Of a stretch of 61,583 nucleotides of DNA, positions 1 through 7,490 are shown piece after piece; the stretch's first letter is position 1; each line of letters starts with the position of its first letter. The translations under genes and the position numbers were made by a program. Source of the DNA: Streptomyces mangrovisoli (GTDB taxonomy: Bacteria; Actinomycetota; Actinomycetes; Streptomycetales; Streptomycetaceae); assembly GCF_000974985.2 (NCBI RefSeq), contig NZ_LAVA02000107.1, positions 1-61,583 of the forward strand. The letters are read 5' to 3'. Under the pieces are notes generated by a model that saw only the letters and a program-made list of their open reading frames with translations, was not told the DNA's origin and searched no databases.

Positions 1-7
1 CCCTGAA

Positions 8-26
8 GGGGCGCGGGGAACTGCGC
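8..26 (+). repeat. 19-bp dispersed element, copy 1
   Basis: This is an exact copy of GGGGCGCGGGGAACTGCGC, directly downstream of the ispG stop on the minus strand. It is the first of about 17 copies in the window, most of them between genes in either orientation. The remainder of positions 1-86 shows no gene. Confidence 0.85.
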
Positions 27-86
27 GAACGGCCCGCGGCCGGCGAACACTCCCCGCGCCCGGGGCGACCGCGGCCCGGTGGGACG

Positions 87-1244
87 TCAGCCCGCCACAG
101 AGATCGTCGGCTCGCCCGACTCCGCGCCCGCCGCCTCCATCTGCTCGGCCAGCTTCATGGCCTCCTCGATGAGGGTCTCCACGATCTTGGACTCGGGGAC
201 GGTCTTGATGACCTCGCCCTTCACGAAGATCTGGCCCTTGCCGTTGCCGGAGGCGACGCCGAGGTCGGCCTCGCGGGCCTCGCCGGGCCCGTTGACGACG
301 CAGCCCATGACGGCGACCCGCAGCGGCACCTCCATGCCGGTCAGCCCCGCCGTGACCTCCTCGGCCAGCTTGTAGACGTCGACCTGCGCGCGCCCGCAGG
401 ACGGGCAGGAGACGATCTCCAGGCCGCGCTGCTTGAGGTTCAGGGACTCCAGGATCTGGATGCCGACCTTGACCTCCTCCGCGGGCGGCGCCGACAGCGA
501 GACACGGATGGTGTCGCCGATGCCCTGCGAGAGCAGCGCACCGAACGCGACGGCCGACTTGATCGTGCCCTGGAAGGCCGGACCCGCCTCGGTCACACCG
601 AGGTGCAGCGGGTAGTCGCACTGCGCGGCGAGCTGCTTGTACGCCTCGATCATCACGACCGGGTCGTTGTGCTTCACGGAGATCTTGATGTCGCGGAAGT
701 CGTGCTCCTCGAAGAGCGACGCCTCCCACAGCGCCGACTCGACGAGCGCCTCCGGGGTGGCCTTGCCGTACTTCCGCAGCAGCCGCGCGTCCAGCGAGCC
801 CGCGTTCACGCCGATCCGGATCGGGGTGCCGTGGTCCTTCGCGGCCCGCGCGATCTCGCGCACCTTGTCGTCGAACTGCTTGATGTTGCCCGGGTTCACG
901 CGCACCGCCGCGCACCCGGCCTCGATCGCCGCGAAGACGTACTTCGGCTGGAAGTGGATGTCCGCGATCACCGGGATCTGCGACTTGCGGGCGATCGTCG
1001 CCAGCGCGTCCGCGTCGTCCTGCGTGGGGCAGGCCACGCGGACGATCTGGCAGCCGGACGCGGTCAGCTCGGCGATCTGCTGGAGGGTCGCGCCGATGTC
1101 GGACGTACGCGTCGTCGTCATGGACTGCACGGACACCGGTGCGTCGCCGCCGACGGCCACGGACCCCACCTGGATCTGCCGGCTCTTGCGCCGCTCGGCG
1201 ATCTTGGTCGGAACGGACGGCATGCCGAGAGAAATCGCAGTCAT
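87..1244 (-). CDS. ispG: 4-hydroxy-3-methylbut-2-en-1-yl diphosphate synthase (IspG/GcpE)
   Basis: This cytoplasmic [4Fe-4S] enzyme of the MEP isoprenoid pathway converts MEcPP to HMBPP using flavodoxin or ferredoxin electrons. The 385-residue product is the short bacterial form: an N-terminal TIM barrel carrying GVNAGSLD near residue 145, then a C-terminal cluster domain. The three cluster ligands are visible as Cys280 and Cys283 (CPSC) and Cys315 (GCVVNGPGE), with the conserved Glu322 just after. It is the last gene of a minus-strand run after dxr and the M50 protease, although a hairpin at 1366-1396 separates it from the protease. The product is confident from the motifs and full length. 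Confidence 0.97.
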   Translation of the reverse strand: MTAISLGMPSVPTKIAERRKSRQIQVGSVAVGGDAPVSVQSMTTTRTSDIGATLQQIAELTASGCQIVRVACPTQDDADALATIARKSQIPVIADIHFQPKYVFAAIEAGCAAVRVNPGNIKQFDDKVREIARAAKDHGTPIRIGVNAGSLDARLLRKYGKATPEALVESALWEASLFEEHDFRDIKISVKHNDPVVMIEAYKQLAAQCDYPLHLGVTEAGPAFQGTIKSAVAFGALLSQGIGDTIRVSLSAPPAEEVKVGIQILESLNLKQRGLEIVSCPSCGRAQVDVYKLAEEVTAGLTGMEVPLRVAVMGCVVNGPGEAREADLGVASGNGKGQIFVKGEVIKTVPESKIVETLIEEAMKLAEQMEAAGAESGEPTISVAG

Positions 1245-1365
1245 CTGCTGTGCAACCCCAAGTCGTGGATCAAGGTCCGGTCCCGGATCGGCGGGCTCCA
1301 GGCTTCGAGATTACGTCACCGCCCCCGGACCGGGCACACCGCGCCGGTAAACCCACCCAATGGGA

Positions 1366-1396
1366 GGCGGCCCGGAACACAGTGTCCCGGGCCGCC
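1366..1396 (-). terminator. Hairpin between the M50 protease gene and ispG
   Basis: The arms at 1366-1378 and about 1384-1396 (GGCGGCCCGG against CCGGGCCGCC plus flanking bases) form a strong GC stem with one G-U type mismatch and a very short loop. It lies just past the protease stop codon, so it probably attenuates or ends transcription before ispG. There is no U tract, as usual in Streptomyces. Confidence 0.6.
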
Positions 1397-1411
1397 GTGA
1401 ACGGTGCGTGG

Positions 1412-2716
1412 CTAGGAGATTTTCACGGGGTTGACCACGTCCGCGATGAGCACCAGGACGGTGAAGCAGACGAAGACGCTCGCCACGACGTACGCCACCG
1501 GCATCAGCTTCGCCACGTCGAACGGGCCGGGGTCCGGGCGGCGCAGCACGCGCGCGGTGTGGCGGCGCAGCGACTCCCACAGGGCGCCCGCGATGTGGCC
1601 GCCGTCGAGCGGCAGCAGCGGGAGCATGTTGAACAGGAACAGCGAGAGGTTGAAGCCCGCGACCAGCATCACGAACATCGCGAGCTGCTGGCTGGCCGGG
1701 ACGTCCAGCGTGAAGATCTCGCCGCCCACGCGGGCCGCGCCGACGACGCCCATGGGCGAGTCGGCCTGCCGCGGCGCGTCGTGGAAGGCGGAGTCCCACA
1801 GGGCGGGGATCTTCGCGGGCAGGCTCGCGATCGAGTCGACGGCCTCGCCGACCCGGTCGGTCATCCAGGTCACGGAGTCGCCGAAGTCCTGGTGCACGAC
1901 CCCGGTGGCGGCGCTGAAGCCGAGGAAGCCGGCGGTGACGTACTTGCCGTCGACGATCTGGCCGCTGGAGTCCTTCTGGGCGACCTGGTTGCTGGCGATC
2001 TTGGCGTGCAGGGTGAGCTGCCTGCCGTCGCGCTCGACGACGATCGGCACCTGCTTGCCGGGGACGGCGCGGATGAGGTCGGAGAGCTTGTCCCAGTCGT
2101 CCGTCTTCACCCCGTCGAAGGAGACGATCTTGTCGCCGGCCTTCAGGCCCGCGGCCGCGGCCGGGGAGGCCGGGTCGGTGGACTTGCAGGTGTCGCGGTT
2201 CTCGCTCTGCGAGATCACGCACTTCGAGACCGAGCTGACCGAGGTGGTCTGCTGGGTGATGCCGAAGCCCATGAGGACGATGAGGAACAGCACCACCGCC
2301 ATGATCAGGTTCATGAAGGGGCCGGCGAACATCACGATGACCCGCTTCCACGGGGCCCGCGTGTAGAAGAGGCGGGTCTCGTCGCCGGGCTTGAGCTCCT
2401 CGAACGCGGCCGACCTGGCGTCCTCGATCATGCCGCGCCAGGGCGAGGTGGAACGCGCGGTGATCCGGCCGTCGTCGCCCGGCGGGAACATGCCGATCAT
2501 GCGGATGTAGCCGCCGAAGGGGATGGCCTTGAACCCGTACTCCGTCTCGCCCTTCTTCCGCGACCAGATGGTCGGGCCGAAGCCGACCATGTACTGCGGC
2601 ACGCGGATGCCGAAGAGCTTGGCGGTCGAGAGGTGGCCCAGCTCGTGCCAGGCGATCGAGACCAGCAGGCCGATCGCGAAGACGCCTATGCCGAGGATGA
2701 ACATCAGTGTGGTCAT
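1412..2716 (-). CDS. RIP-type zinc metalloprotease (M50, RseP/Rip1 family)
   Basis: This is a membrane site-2 protease of 434 residues, expected to cut transmembrane segments of substrates such as anti-sigma factors or small membrane proteins. The zinc motif HELGH is at residues 24-28 in the first membrane segment. A PDZ-like domain covers roughly 150-260, and the third zinc ligand region NMLPLLPLDGGH lies near residue 370 before a C-terminal membrane helix. Its ATG overlaps the dxr stop codon (ATGA), which implies translational coupling. Linkage of dxr, this protease and ispG is typical of actinobacteria. The substrate cannot be deduced. Confidence 0.95.
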   Translation of the reverse strand: MTTLMFILGIGVFAIGLLVSIAWHELGHLSTAKLFGIRVPQYMVGFGPTIWSRKKGETEYGFKAIPFGGYIRMIGMFPPGDDGRITARSTSPWRGMIEDARSAAFEELKPGDETRLFYTRAPWKRVIVMFAGPFMNLIMAVVLFLIVLMGFGITQQTTSVSSVSKCVISQSENRDTCKSTDPASPAAAAGLKAGDKIVSFDGVKTDDWDKLSDLIRAVPGKQVPIVVERDGRQLTLHAKIASNQVAQKDSSGQIVDGKYVTAGFLGFSAATGVVHQDFGDSVTWMTDRVGEAVDSIASLPAKIPALWDSAFHDAPRQADSPMGVVGAARVGGEIFTLDVPASQQLAMFVMLVAGFNLSLFLFNMLPLLPLDGGHIAGALWESLRRHTARVLRRPDPGPFDVAKLMPVAYVVASVFVCFTVLVLIADVVNPVKIS

Positions 2717-3981
2717 GCACGCGCCTCCGCGCTGGCCGTAGTCGTCTGCGCTGTCAGTTCCCGGGCACGGGCGCGCGCCCAGGTCTCCGCCTCAAGGACG
2801 TCCGACACGGTGAGTGAAGTTCCCGCGGCGGGTGTGCCGTGTTCCTCGACCACTCGTGTCACCGTCTCCATGATTCCGTTGAACGGCAGCGCGCCCGCGC
2901 GGAACGCCTCCACGCATTCCTCGTTCGCCGCATTGAACACCGCCGGGGCGGTGCCCGCGAGCTCGCCCACGTGCCGGGCGAGGTTCACGGAGGGGAAGGC
3001 TTCGTTGTCGAGCGGGAAGAACTCCCAGGTCGAGGCCGTGCTCCAGTCGAAGGCGGGCGCCGCGTCCGGTACCCGTTCGGGCCAGCCGAGACCGATGGCG
3101 ATCGGCCCGCGCATGTCGGGGGGCGTCGCCTGGGCGAGCGTGGATCCGTCCGTGAACTCAACCATCGAGTGGACATACGACTGCGGGTGCACGACCACCT
3201 CAATGCGGCTGAAGGGAATGTCGTACAGCAGGTGCGCCTCGATCACCTCCAGGCCCTTGTTGACGAGGGTCGCGGAGTTGATCGTGATGACCGGCCCCAT
3301 GGCCCAGGTCGGGTGGGCGAGGGCGTCCTCGACGGTGACGTCCGCCAGCTCCGCCTTCGTACGGCCGCGGAAGGGTCCGCCGGAGGCCGTGACGACGAGC
3401 TTGCGCACATCGGCGCGGGTGCCGGCGGCCAGCGCCTGGAAGAGCGCGGCGTGCTCGGAGTCGACCGGGATGATCTGGCCGGGCTTGGCCCGCGCCTTGA
3501 CCAGCGGGCCGCCCACGATGAGCGACTCCTTGTTGGCGAGGGCGAGGGTGCGGCCCGCCTCCAGGGCGGCCAGGGTGGGCGCGAGGCCGATGGAGCCGGT
3601 GATGCCGTTGAGCACGGTGTGGCAGTCCGAGGCGGCCACCTCGGTGGCGGCACCGGGCCCGGCGAGGATCTCGGGGAGCGGCTCGCCCGCGCCGTACCGC
3701 GCCGCGAGCGCCTCGCGCAGCTCCGGTACGGCGTCCTCGCGGGCCACCGCGACGGTCCGCACCCGCAGCCGGTGCGCCTGCTCGGCGAGGAGCGCGACCC
3801 GGCCGCCGTTGGCGGAGAGCGCCGTGACCCGGAAGCGGTCGGGGTTGCGCAGCACGAGATCGATGGCCTGGGTGCCGATGGACCCGGTGGAGCCGAGGAT
3901 CACCACGTCCTTGGGACCGCCGCCCGCGAGCGGGTCGTAGACGAGATGCGGATCGGCGAGGGGGGCTGGACTGTCGCTCAT
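2713..3981 (-). CDS. dxr: 1-deoxy-D-xylulose-5-phosphate reductoisomerase
   Basis: This NADPH- and metal-dependent enzyme converts DXP to MEP, the first committed step of the MEP pathway. The nucleotide-binding motif VVILGSTGSIGTQ is near residue 25. The active-site segments ANKESLIVGG, DSEHAALFQ and the loop WAMGPVITINSATLVNKGLE are all present. The frame is open upstream of 3981, but the ATG at 3981 (MSDSPAPL) gives a normal product of 422 residues. The stop overlaps the start of the M50 protease gene by 4 nt. With ispG it supplies isoprenoid precursors. Confidence 0.96.
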   Translation of the reverse strand: MSDSPAPLADPHLVYDPLAGGGPKDVVILGSTGSIGTQAIDLVLRNPDRFRVTALSANGGRVALLAEQAHRLRVRTVAVAREDAVPELREALAARYGAGEPLPEILAGPGAATEVAASDCHTVLNGITGSIGLAPTLAALEAGRTLALANKESLIVGGPLVKARAKPGQIIPVDSEHAALFQALAAGTRADVRKLVVTASGGPFRGRTKAELADVTVEDALAHPTWAMGPVITINSATLVNKGLEVIEAHLLYDIPFSRIEVVVHPQSYVHSMVEFTDGSTLAQATPPDMRGPIAIGLGWPERVPDAAPAFDWSTASTWEFFPLDNEAFPSVNLARHVGELAGTAPAVFNAANEECVEAFRAGALPFNGIMETVTRVVEEHGTPAAGTSLTVSDVLEAETWARARARELTAQTTTASAEARA

Positions 3982-4052
3982 CCCTCCATTCTTGCCGCAA
4001 CCGAATCCTTCGAGGACAGCACGTCCCCCGCGTGGCACCGTCGTGGCTTGTC

Positions 4053-4119
4053 GCGCAGTTCCCCGCGCCCCTTTCAGCGGCGCTGCCCGCAGCCCACCAG
4101 GGGGCGCGGGGAACTGCGC
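4053..4119. repeat. Inverted pair of the 19-bp dispersed element
   Basis: Two exact copies lie head to head at 4053-4071 (GCGCAGTTCCCCGCGCCCC) and 4101-4119 (its reverse complement), separated by 29 nt. They can form a perfect 19-bp stem. They lie 55 nt past the acyl-CoA dehydrogenase stop, so the pair may act as that gene's terminator. The rest of 3982-4173 shows no gene. Confidence 0.85.
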
Positions 4120-4173
4120 GATCAGCCACGACGCACCCGCGCGTACGATCCCGGGCCCCGCGCAGCGGAACCC

Positions 4174-6105
4174 TCAGCCGATCGTCCGGTGGAGGTTCTC
4201 CGCGGTGGACGCGCCGGGGGCCGTCTCCGCGATCCAGGGCGCGTCGTCCGGAAGGGTGACGATGCCGGCCTCCAGCCACTCGTAGGTGCCGGACATGACA
4301 CCCTTCACGACCGTGCGGTCCAGGTCGTCGGTGTTGCTCCACAGGCGGCCGAACAGTTCCTCCACGCGCAGCCGGGACTGCCGGCAGAACGCGTCGGCGA
4401 GCTGGTACGCCTCGCGGCCGTGGTCGCCGTTGCTCCGCAGCAGCTCCGCCCGGACGCAGGCCGCGCTCATCGCGAACAGCTCCGCGCCGATGTCGACGAC
4501 CCGGCCGAGGAAGCCCTGCTTGGTCTCCATCCGGCCCTGCCAGCGGGACATGCCGTAGAACGTCGAGCGGGCCAGCTTGCGGGCGTGCCGCTCGACGTAG
4601 CGCAGATGCCCGGAGAGGTCCACGTCGCGGCGGAACTCGCCGTAGGAGAGCGGCACCTGGCCCTGTCCGGCGACCAGCCGGGGCAGCCACTTGGCGTAGA
4701 AGACGCCCGCTCCCGCGCCCGCCTTCGCCTTGTCCGAGAGGGACTTGTCGGGGTCGATGAGGTCGCCCGCGACCGTGAGGTGGGCGTCCACCGCCTCCCG
4801 CGCGATCAGCAGATGCATGATCTCGGTCGAGCCCTCGAAGATGCGGTTGATGCGCAGGTCGCGCAGCATCTGCTCGGCGGGGACCGCGCGTTCGCCGCGC
4901 GCCCGCAGCGAGTCGGCCGTCTCGAAGCCCCGGCCGCCGCGGATCTGGACCAGCTCGTCGGCCATCAGCCAGGCCATCTCGGAGGCGTAGAGCTTGGCCA
5001 GCGCGCCCTCGATGCGGATGTCGTTGCGGTCCTCGTCGGCCATCTGCGACGCGAGGTCGGTGACGGCCTCCAGCGCGAAGGTGGTGGCCGCGATGAAGGA
5101 GATCTTCGAGCCCACCGCCTCGTGCTGGGCCACGGGCTTGCCCCACTGCTCGCGCGCCGCCGACCACTCGCGGGCGACCTTCAGGCACCACTTGCCGGCC
5201 GCGACGCAGGACGCGGGCAGGGACAGCCGCCCGGTGTTCAGCGTGGTGAGGGCGATCTTCAGGCCGGCGCCCTCGGGGCCGATGCGGTTCGCGGCGGGAA
5301 CGCGGACCTGGTGGAAGCGGGTGACGCCGTTCTCGATGCCGCGCAGGCCCATGAAGGCGTTGCGGTTCTCGACCGTGATGCCGGGCGAGTTGGTCTCCAC
5401 GACGAAGGCGGTGATGCCGCCCTTGTGGCCCTCGCTCCTCGGCACCCGCGCCATCACGACCAGCAGGTCGGCGACGACCCCGTTGGTGGTCCACAGCTTC
5501 ACCCCGTCGAGGACGTAGTCGTCCCCGTCCGGTACGGCGGAGGTCGCGAGCCGGGCCGGGTCGGAGCCCACGTCGGGCTCGGTGAGCAGGAACGCGCTGA
5601 TGTCGGTGCGGGCGCAGCGCGGCAGGAAGGCGTCCTTCTGCTCCTGGGTGCCGAAGAGCTTCAGCGGCTGCGGCACGCCGATCGACTGGTGCGCGGAGAG
5701 CAGCACGCCGATCGCGGGGCTGAGCGAACCGACCAGCGCGAGCGCCTTGTTGTAGTACACCTGGGTGAGACCGAGACCGCCGTACTTGGTCTCGATCTTC
5801 ATGCCGAAGGCGCCGATCTCCTTCAGCCCGTCGACCACGTCGTCGGGGATGCGCGCGTCGCGTTCGATCTGCCCGGGGTCGACCTTGGTCTCGCAGAAGT
5901 CGCGCAGCTTGGCGAGGAACTCCTCGCCGCGCTGGACCGCCTCGTCCGAGGGCAGCGGATGCGGGTGGATGAGGTCGAGCCGGAAGCGCCCGAGGAACAG
6001 TTCCTTGGCGAAGCTGGGCTTGCGCCAGTCCTGTTCGCGGGCGGCCTCCGCCACCTGACGTGCCTCACGTTCGGAGACGGTGGGTTTCGTGGAGGGGGCG
6101 GACAT
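4174..6105 (-). CDS. Acyl-CoA dehydrogenase, large FadE type
   Basis: This is a FAD-dependent acyl-CoA dehydrogenase expected to introduce the 2,3-double bond in acyl-CoA during beta-oxidation. The product is 643 residues, longer than the usual 380-400, with an N-terminal extension and a C-terminal helical extension as in VLCAD-like FadE proteins. Visible family motifs include FLLTEPDVGSD in the middle beta domain, and RGGRGFETAD followed by NRIFEGSTEIMHLLIAREA, where the Glu after FEGST is the usual catalytic-base region. The ATG at 6105 is preferred because GAGGTG lies 6-8 nt upstream; a GTG at 6114 is possible. It stands alone. Chain-length specificity is not visible. Confidence 0.93.
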   Translation of the reverse strand: MSAPSTKPTVSEREARQVAEAAREQDWRKPSFAKELFLGRFRLDLIHPHPLPSDEAVQRGEEFLAKLRDFCETKVDPGQIERDARIPDDVVDGLKEIGAFGMKIETKYGGLGLTQVYYNKALALVGSLSPAIGVLLSAHQSIGVPQPLKLFGTQEQKDAFLPRCARTDISAFLLTEPDVGSDPARLATSAVPDGDDYVLDGVKLWTTNGVVADLLVVMARVPRSEGHKGGITAFVVETNSPGITVENRNAFMGLRGIENGVTRFHQVRVPAANRIGPEGAGLKIALTTLNTGRLSLPASCVAAGKWCLKVAREWSAAREQWGKPVAQHEAVGSKISFIAATTFALEAVTDLASQMADEDRNDIRIEGALAKLYASEMAWLMADELVQIRGGRGFETADSLRARGERAVPAEQMLRDLRINRIFEGSTEIMHLLIAREAVDAHLTVAGDLIDPDKSLSDKAKAGAGAGVFYAKWLPRLVAGQGQVPLSYGEFRRDVDLSGHLRYVERHARKLARSTFYGMSRWQGRMETKQGFLGRVVDIGAELFAMSAACVRAELLRSNGDHGREAYQLADAFCRQSRLRVEELFGRLWSNTDDLDRTVVKGVMSGTYEWLEAGIVTLPDDAPWIAETAPGASTAENLHRTIG

Positions 6106-6156
6106 GAGGCTCACCTCGCCGCTGATAGGGGTGTCGAGAGGACCATTCGTTACCGA

Positions 6157-6169
6157 CCAGTGCTACTGG
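6157..6169. promoter_or_regulatory. Small inverted repeat upstream of the acyl-CoA dehydrogenase gene
   Basis: CCAGT-GCT-ACTGG forms a 5-bp inverted repeat about 55 nt upstream of the ATG at 6105. It could be a regulator site, for example for a TetR-type fatty-acid regulator. No regulator gene for it is adjacent, so this is tentative. Confidence 0.25.
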
Positions 6170-6268
6170 ATCGTTGGTACCCGAAACGGGCGGACCCCAC
6201 CAGTCCTCGCGCGGCCGTTCGGCGCAAACGGCCGAGTACGGGCGGCCTTGCACGGAGCCGGAGTTGGC

Positions 6269-6286
6269 TGTCGAAGCGCTTCGACA
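6269..6286. promoter_or_regulatory. LacI-family operator O1, perfect 18-bp palindrome
   Basis: TGTCGAAGCGCTTCGACA is a perfect palindrome with the central CG step and AAGCGCTT core typical of LacI/GalR operators. It lies 104 nt upstream of the LacI gene start. A second near-copy is centred 89 bp downstream. Both probably bind the adjacent LacI regulator. Confidence 0.8.
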
Positions 6287-6357
6287 TGTATGGACACCGG
6301 GCCACGCCGAAAGCTACTGTCATCCCACCGTCACTCGTCCCGGTCCACTGAGCGCGG

Positions 6358-6374
6358 CGTCGAAGCGCTTCACA
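6358..6374. promoter_or_regulatory. LacI-family operator O2
   Basis: CGTCGAAGCGCTTCACA matches O1 at most positions and keeps the AAGCGCTT core. It ends 6 nt before the GGAGAG ribosome binding site at 6381-6386, so a bound repressor would sit over the transcription or translation start. Together with O1 it suggests autoregulation, possibly by looping. Confidence 0.75.
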
Positions 6375-6390
6375 AAAGTTGGAGAGCTGG

Positions 6391-7404
6391 ATGGTCACTC
6401 TCGCCGAGGTCGCTCAGCACGCCGGCGTATCGGCCAGCACGGTGAGCTATGTCCTCAGCGGCAAGCGGTCCATCTCCGCCACCACCCGGCAGCGGGTCGA
6501 GCGGAGCATCCAGCTGCTCGGCTACCACCCCAACGCCGGCGCGCGGGCCCTGGCCAGCAACCGGTCCAACATCATCGCGCTGATGATCCCGCTGCGTACA
6601 GACATGTACGTGCCCGTGATGATGGAGATCGCCATAGCGGTCACCACCGCCGCCCGCGCGCACGGGTACGACGTGCTGCTGCTCACCGGCGAGGAGGGGC
6701 CGGACGCGGTCCGCCGGGTCACCGGCAGCGGGCTCGCCGACGCGATGATCGTGATGGACGTGGAGCTGGACGACGAGCGGCTGCCGCTGCTGCGGGCGAC
6801 CGACCAGCCGTCCGTGCTCATCGGGCTGCCCGCCGACACCCTTGGGCTGACCTGCGTCGACCTGGACTTCCGGGCGACCGGGGCGCTGTGCGTGGAGCAT
6901 CTGGCGATGCTCGGCCACCGGGACCTCGCGGTCATCGGCGAGGCCCCCGCGGTCTACGAGCGGCACACCGGGTTCGCCGAGCGCACCCTCGACGGACTGC
7001 GCTCCCGGGCACGGGAGTTGGGCATCCGGCTGGTGCACCGGGCGTGCGAGGGCGGGTACGACGCGATGGCGCTCACGCTGGCCCGGATCTTCGACGAGCG
7101 CCCCGGCACCACCGGCTTCGTCGTGCAGAACGAGTCCGCGATCGAGCCGCTGCTCGCGCTGCTGCGCCAGCGCGGCCGCGCGGTGCCCGAGGACGTGTCG
7201 GTGGTCGCCGTCTGCCCGGACCAGGTCGCCGTCCAGGCCTCGGTGCGGCTGACGTCGGTGGCCATCCCGGCGCAGGAGATGGGCCGGCACGCGGTGGCCC
7301 GCCTGGTCGCCAAGCTGGACGGCCGGGGAGGCGACGAGGTCGTGCTGATCGCACCCGAGCTGACGGTACGGGCGAGCACGGGCCCGGCACCCGCCGCTTC
7401 CTGA
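6391..7404 (+). CDS. LacI-family transcriptional regulator
   Basis: The product is 337 residues. The N-terminal helix-turn-helix VTLAEVAQHAGVSASTVSYV and the hinge-helix region (ARALASNRSNIIALMIP) are followed by a periplasmic-binding-protein-like effector domain to the C terminus. The ATG at 6391 is chosen because GGAGAG lies just upstream at 6381; the TTG 12 nt earlier has no such site. Two operators lie upstream. The next gene, GH31, starts 87 nt downstream on the same strand, which suggests that the regulator senses a sugar released from the GH31 substrate. The effector is unknown. Confidence 0.93.
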   Translation: MVTLAEVAQHAGVSASTVSYVLSGKRSISATTRQRVERSIQLLGYHPNAGARALASNRSNIIALMIPLRTDMYVPVMMEIAIAVTTAARAHGYDVLLLTGEEGPDAVRRVTGSGLADAMIVMDVELDDERLPLLRATDQPSVLIGLPADTLGLTCVDLDFRATGALCVEHLAMLGHRDLAVIGEAPAVYERHTGFAERTLDGLRSRARELGIRLVHRACEGGYDAMALTLARIFDERPGTTGFVVQNESAIEPLLALLRQRGRAVPEDVSVVAVCPDQVAVQASVRLTSVAIPAQEMGRHAVARLVAKLDGRGGDEVVLIAPELTVRASTGPAPAAS

Positions 7405-7490
7405 TCCGTCCGCCCAGCCCGTCGTCCGGCCCTGCCCGTCGTACGACCCCGCGCGCACCCCCGGTCCGCACTCCCCCAGGAGCACGCCTC

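Noticed and set aside
2839..6351. Very long plus-strand open frame opposite dxr and the acyl-CoA dehydrogenase gene
   Set aside because: It has an Arg/Gly/Ala/Asp/Val-rich composition without domains and runs antisense to two clear genes; this is the usual GC-bias artefact.
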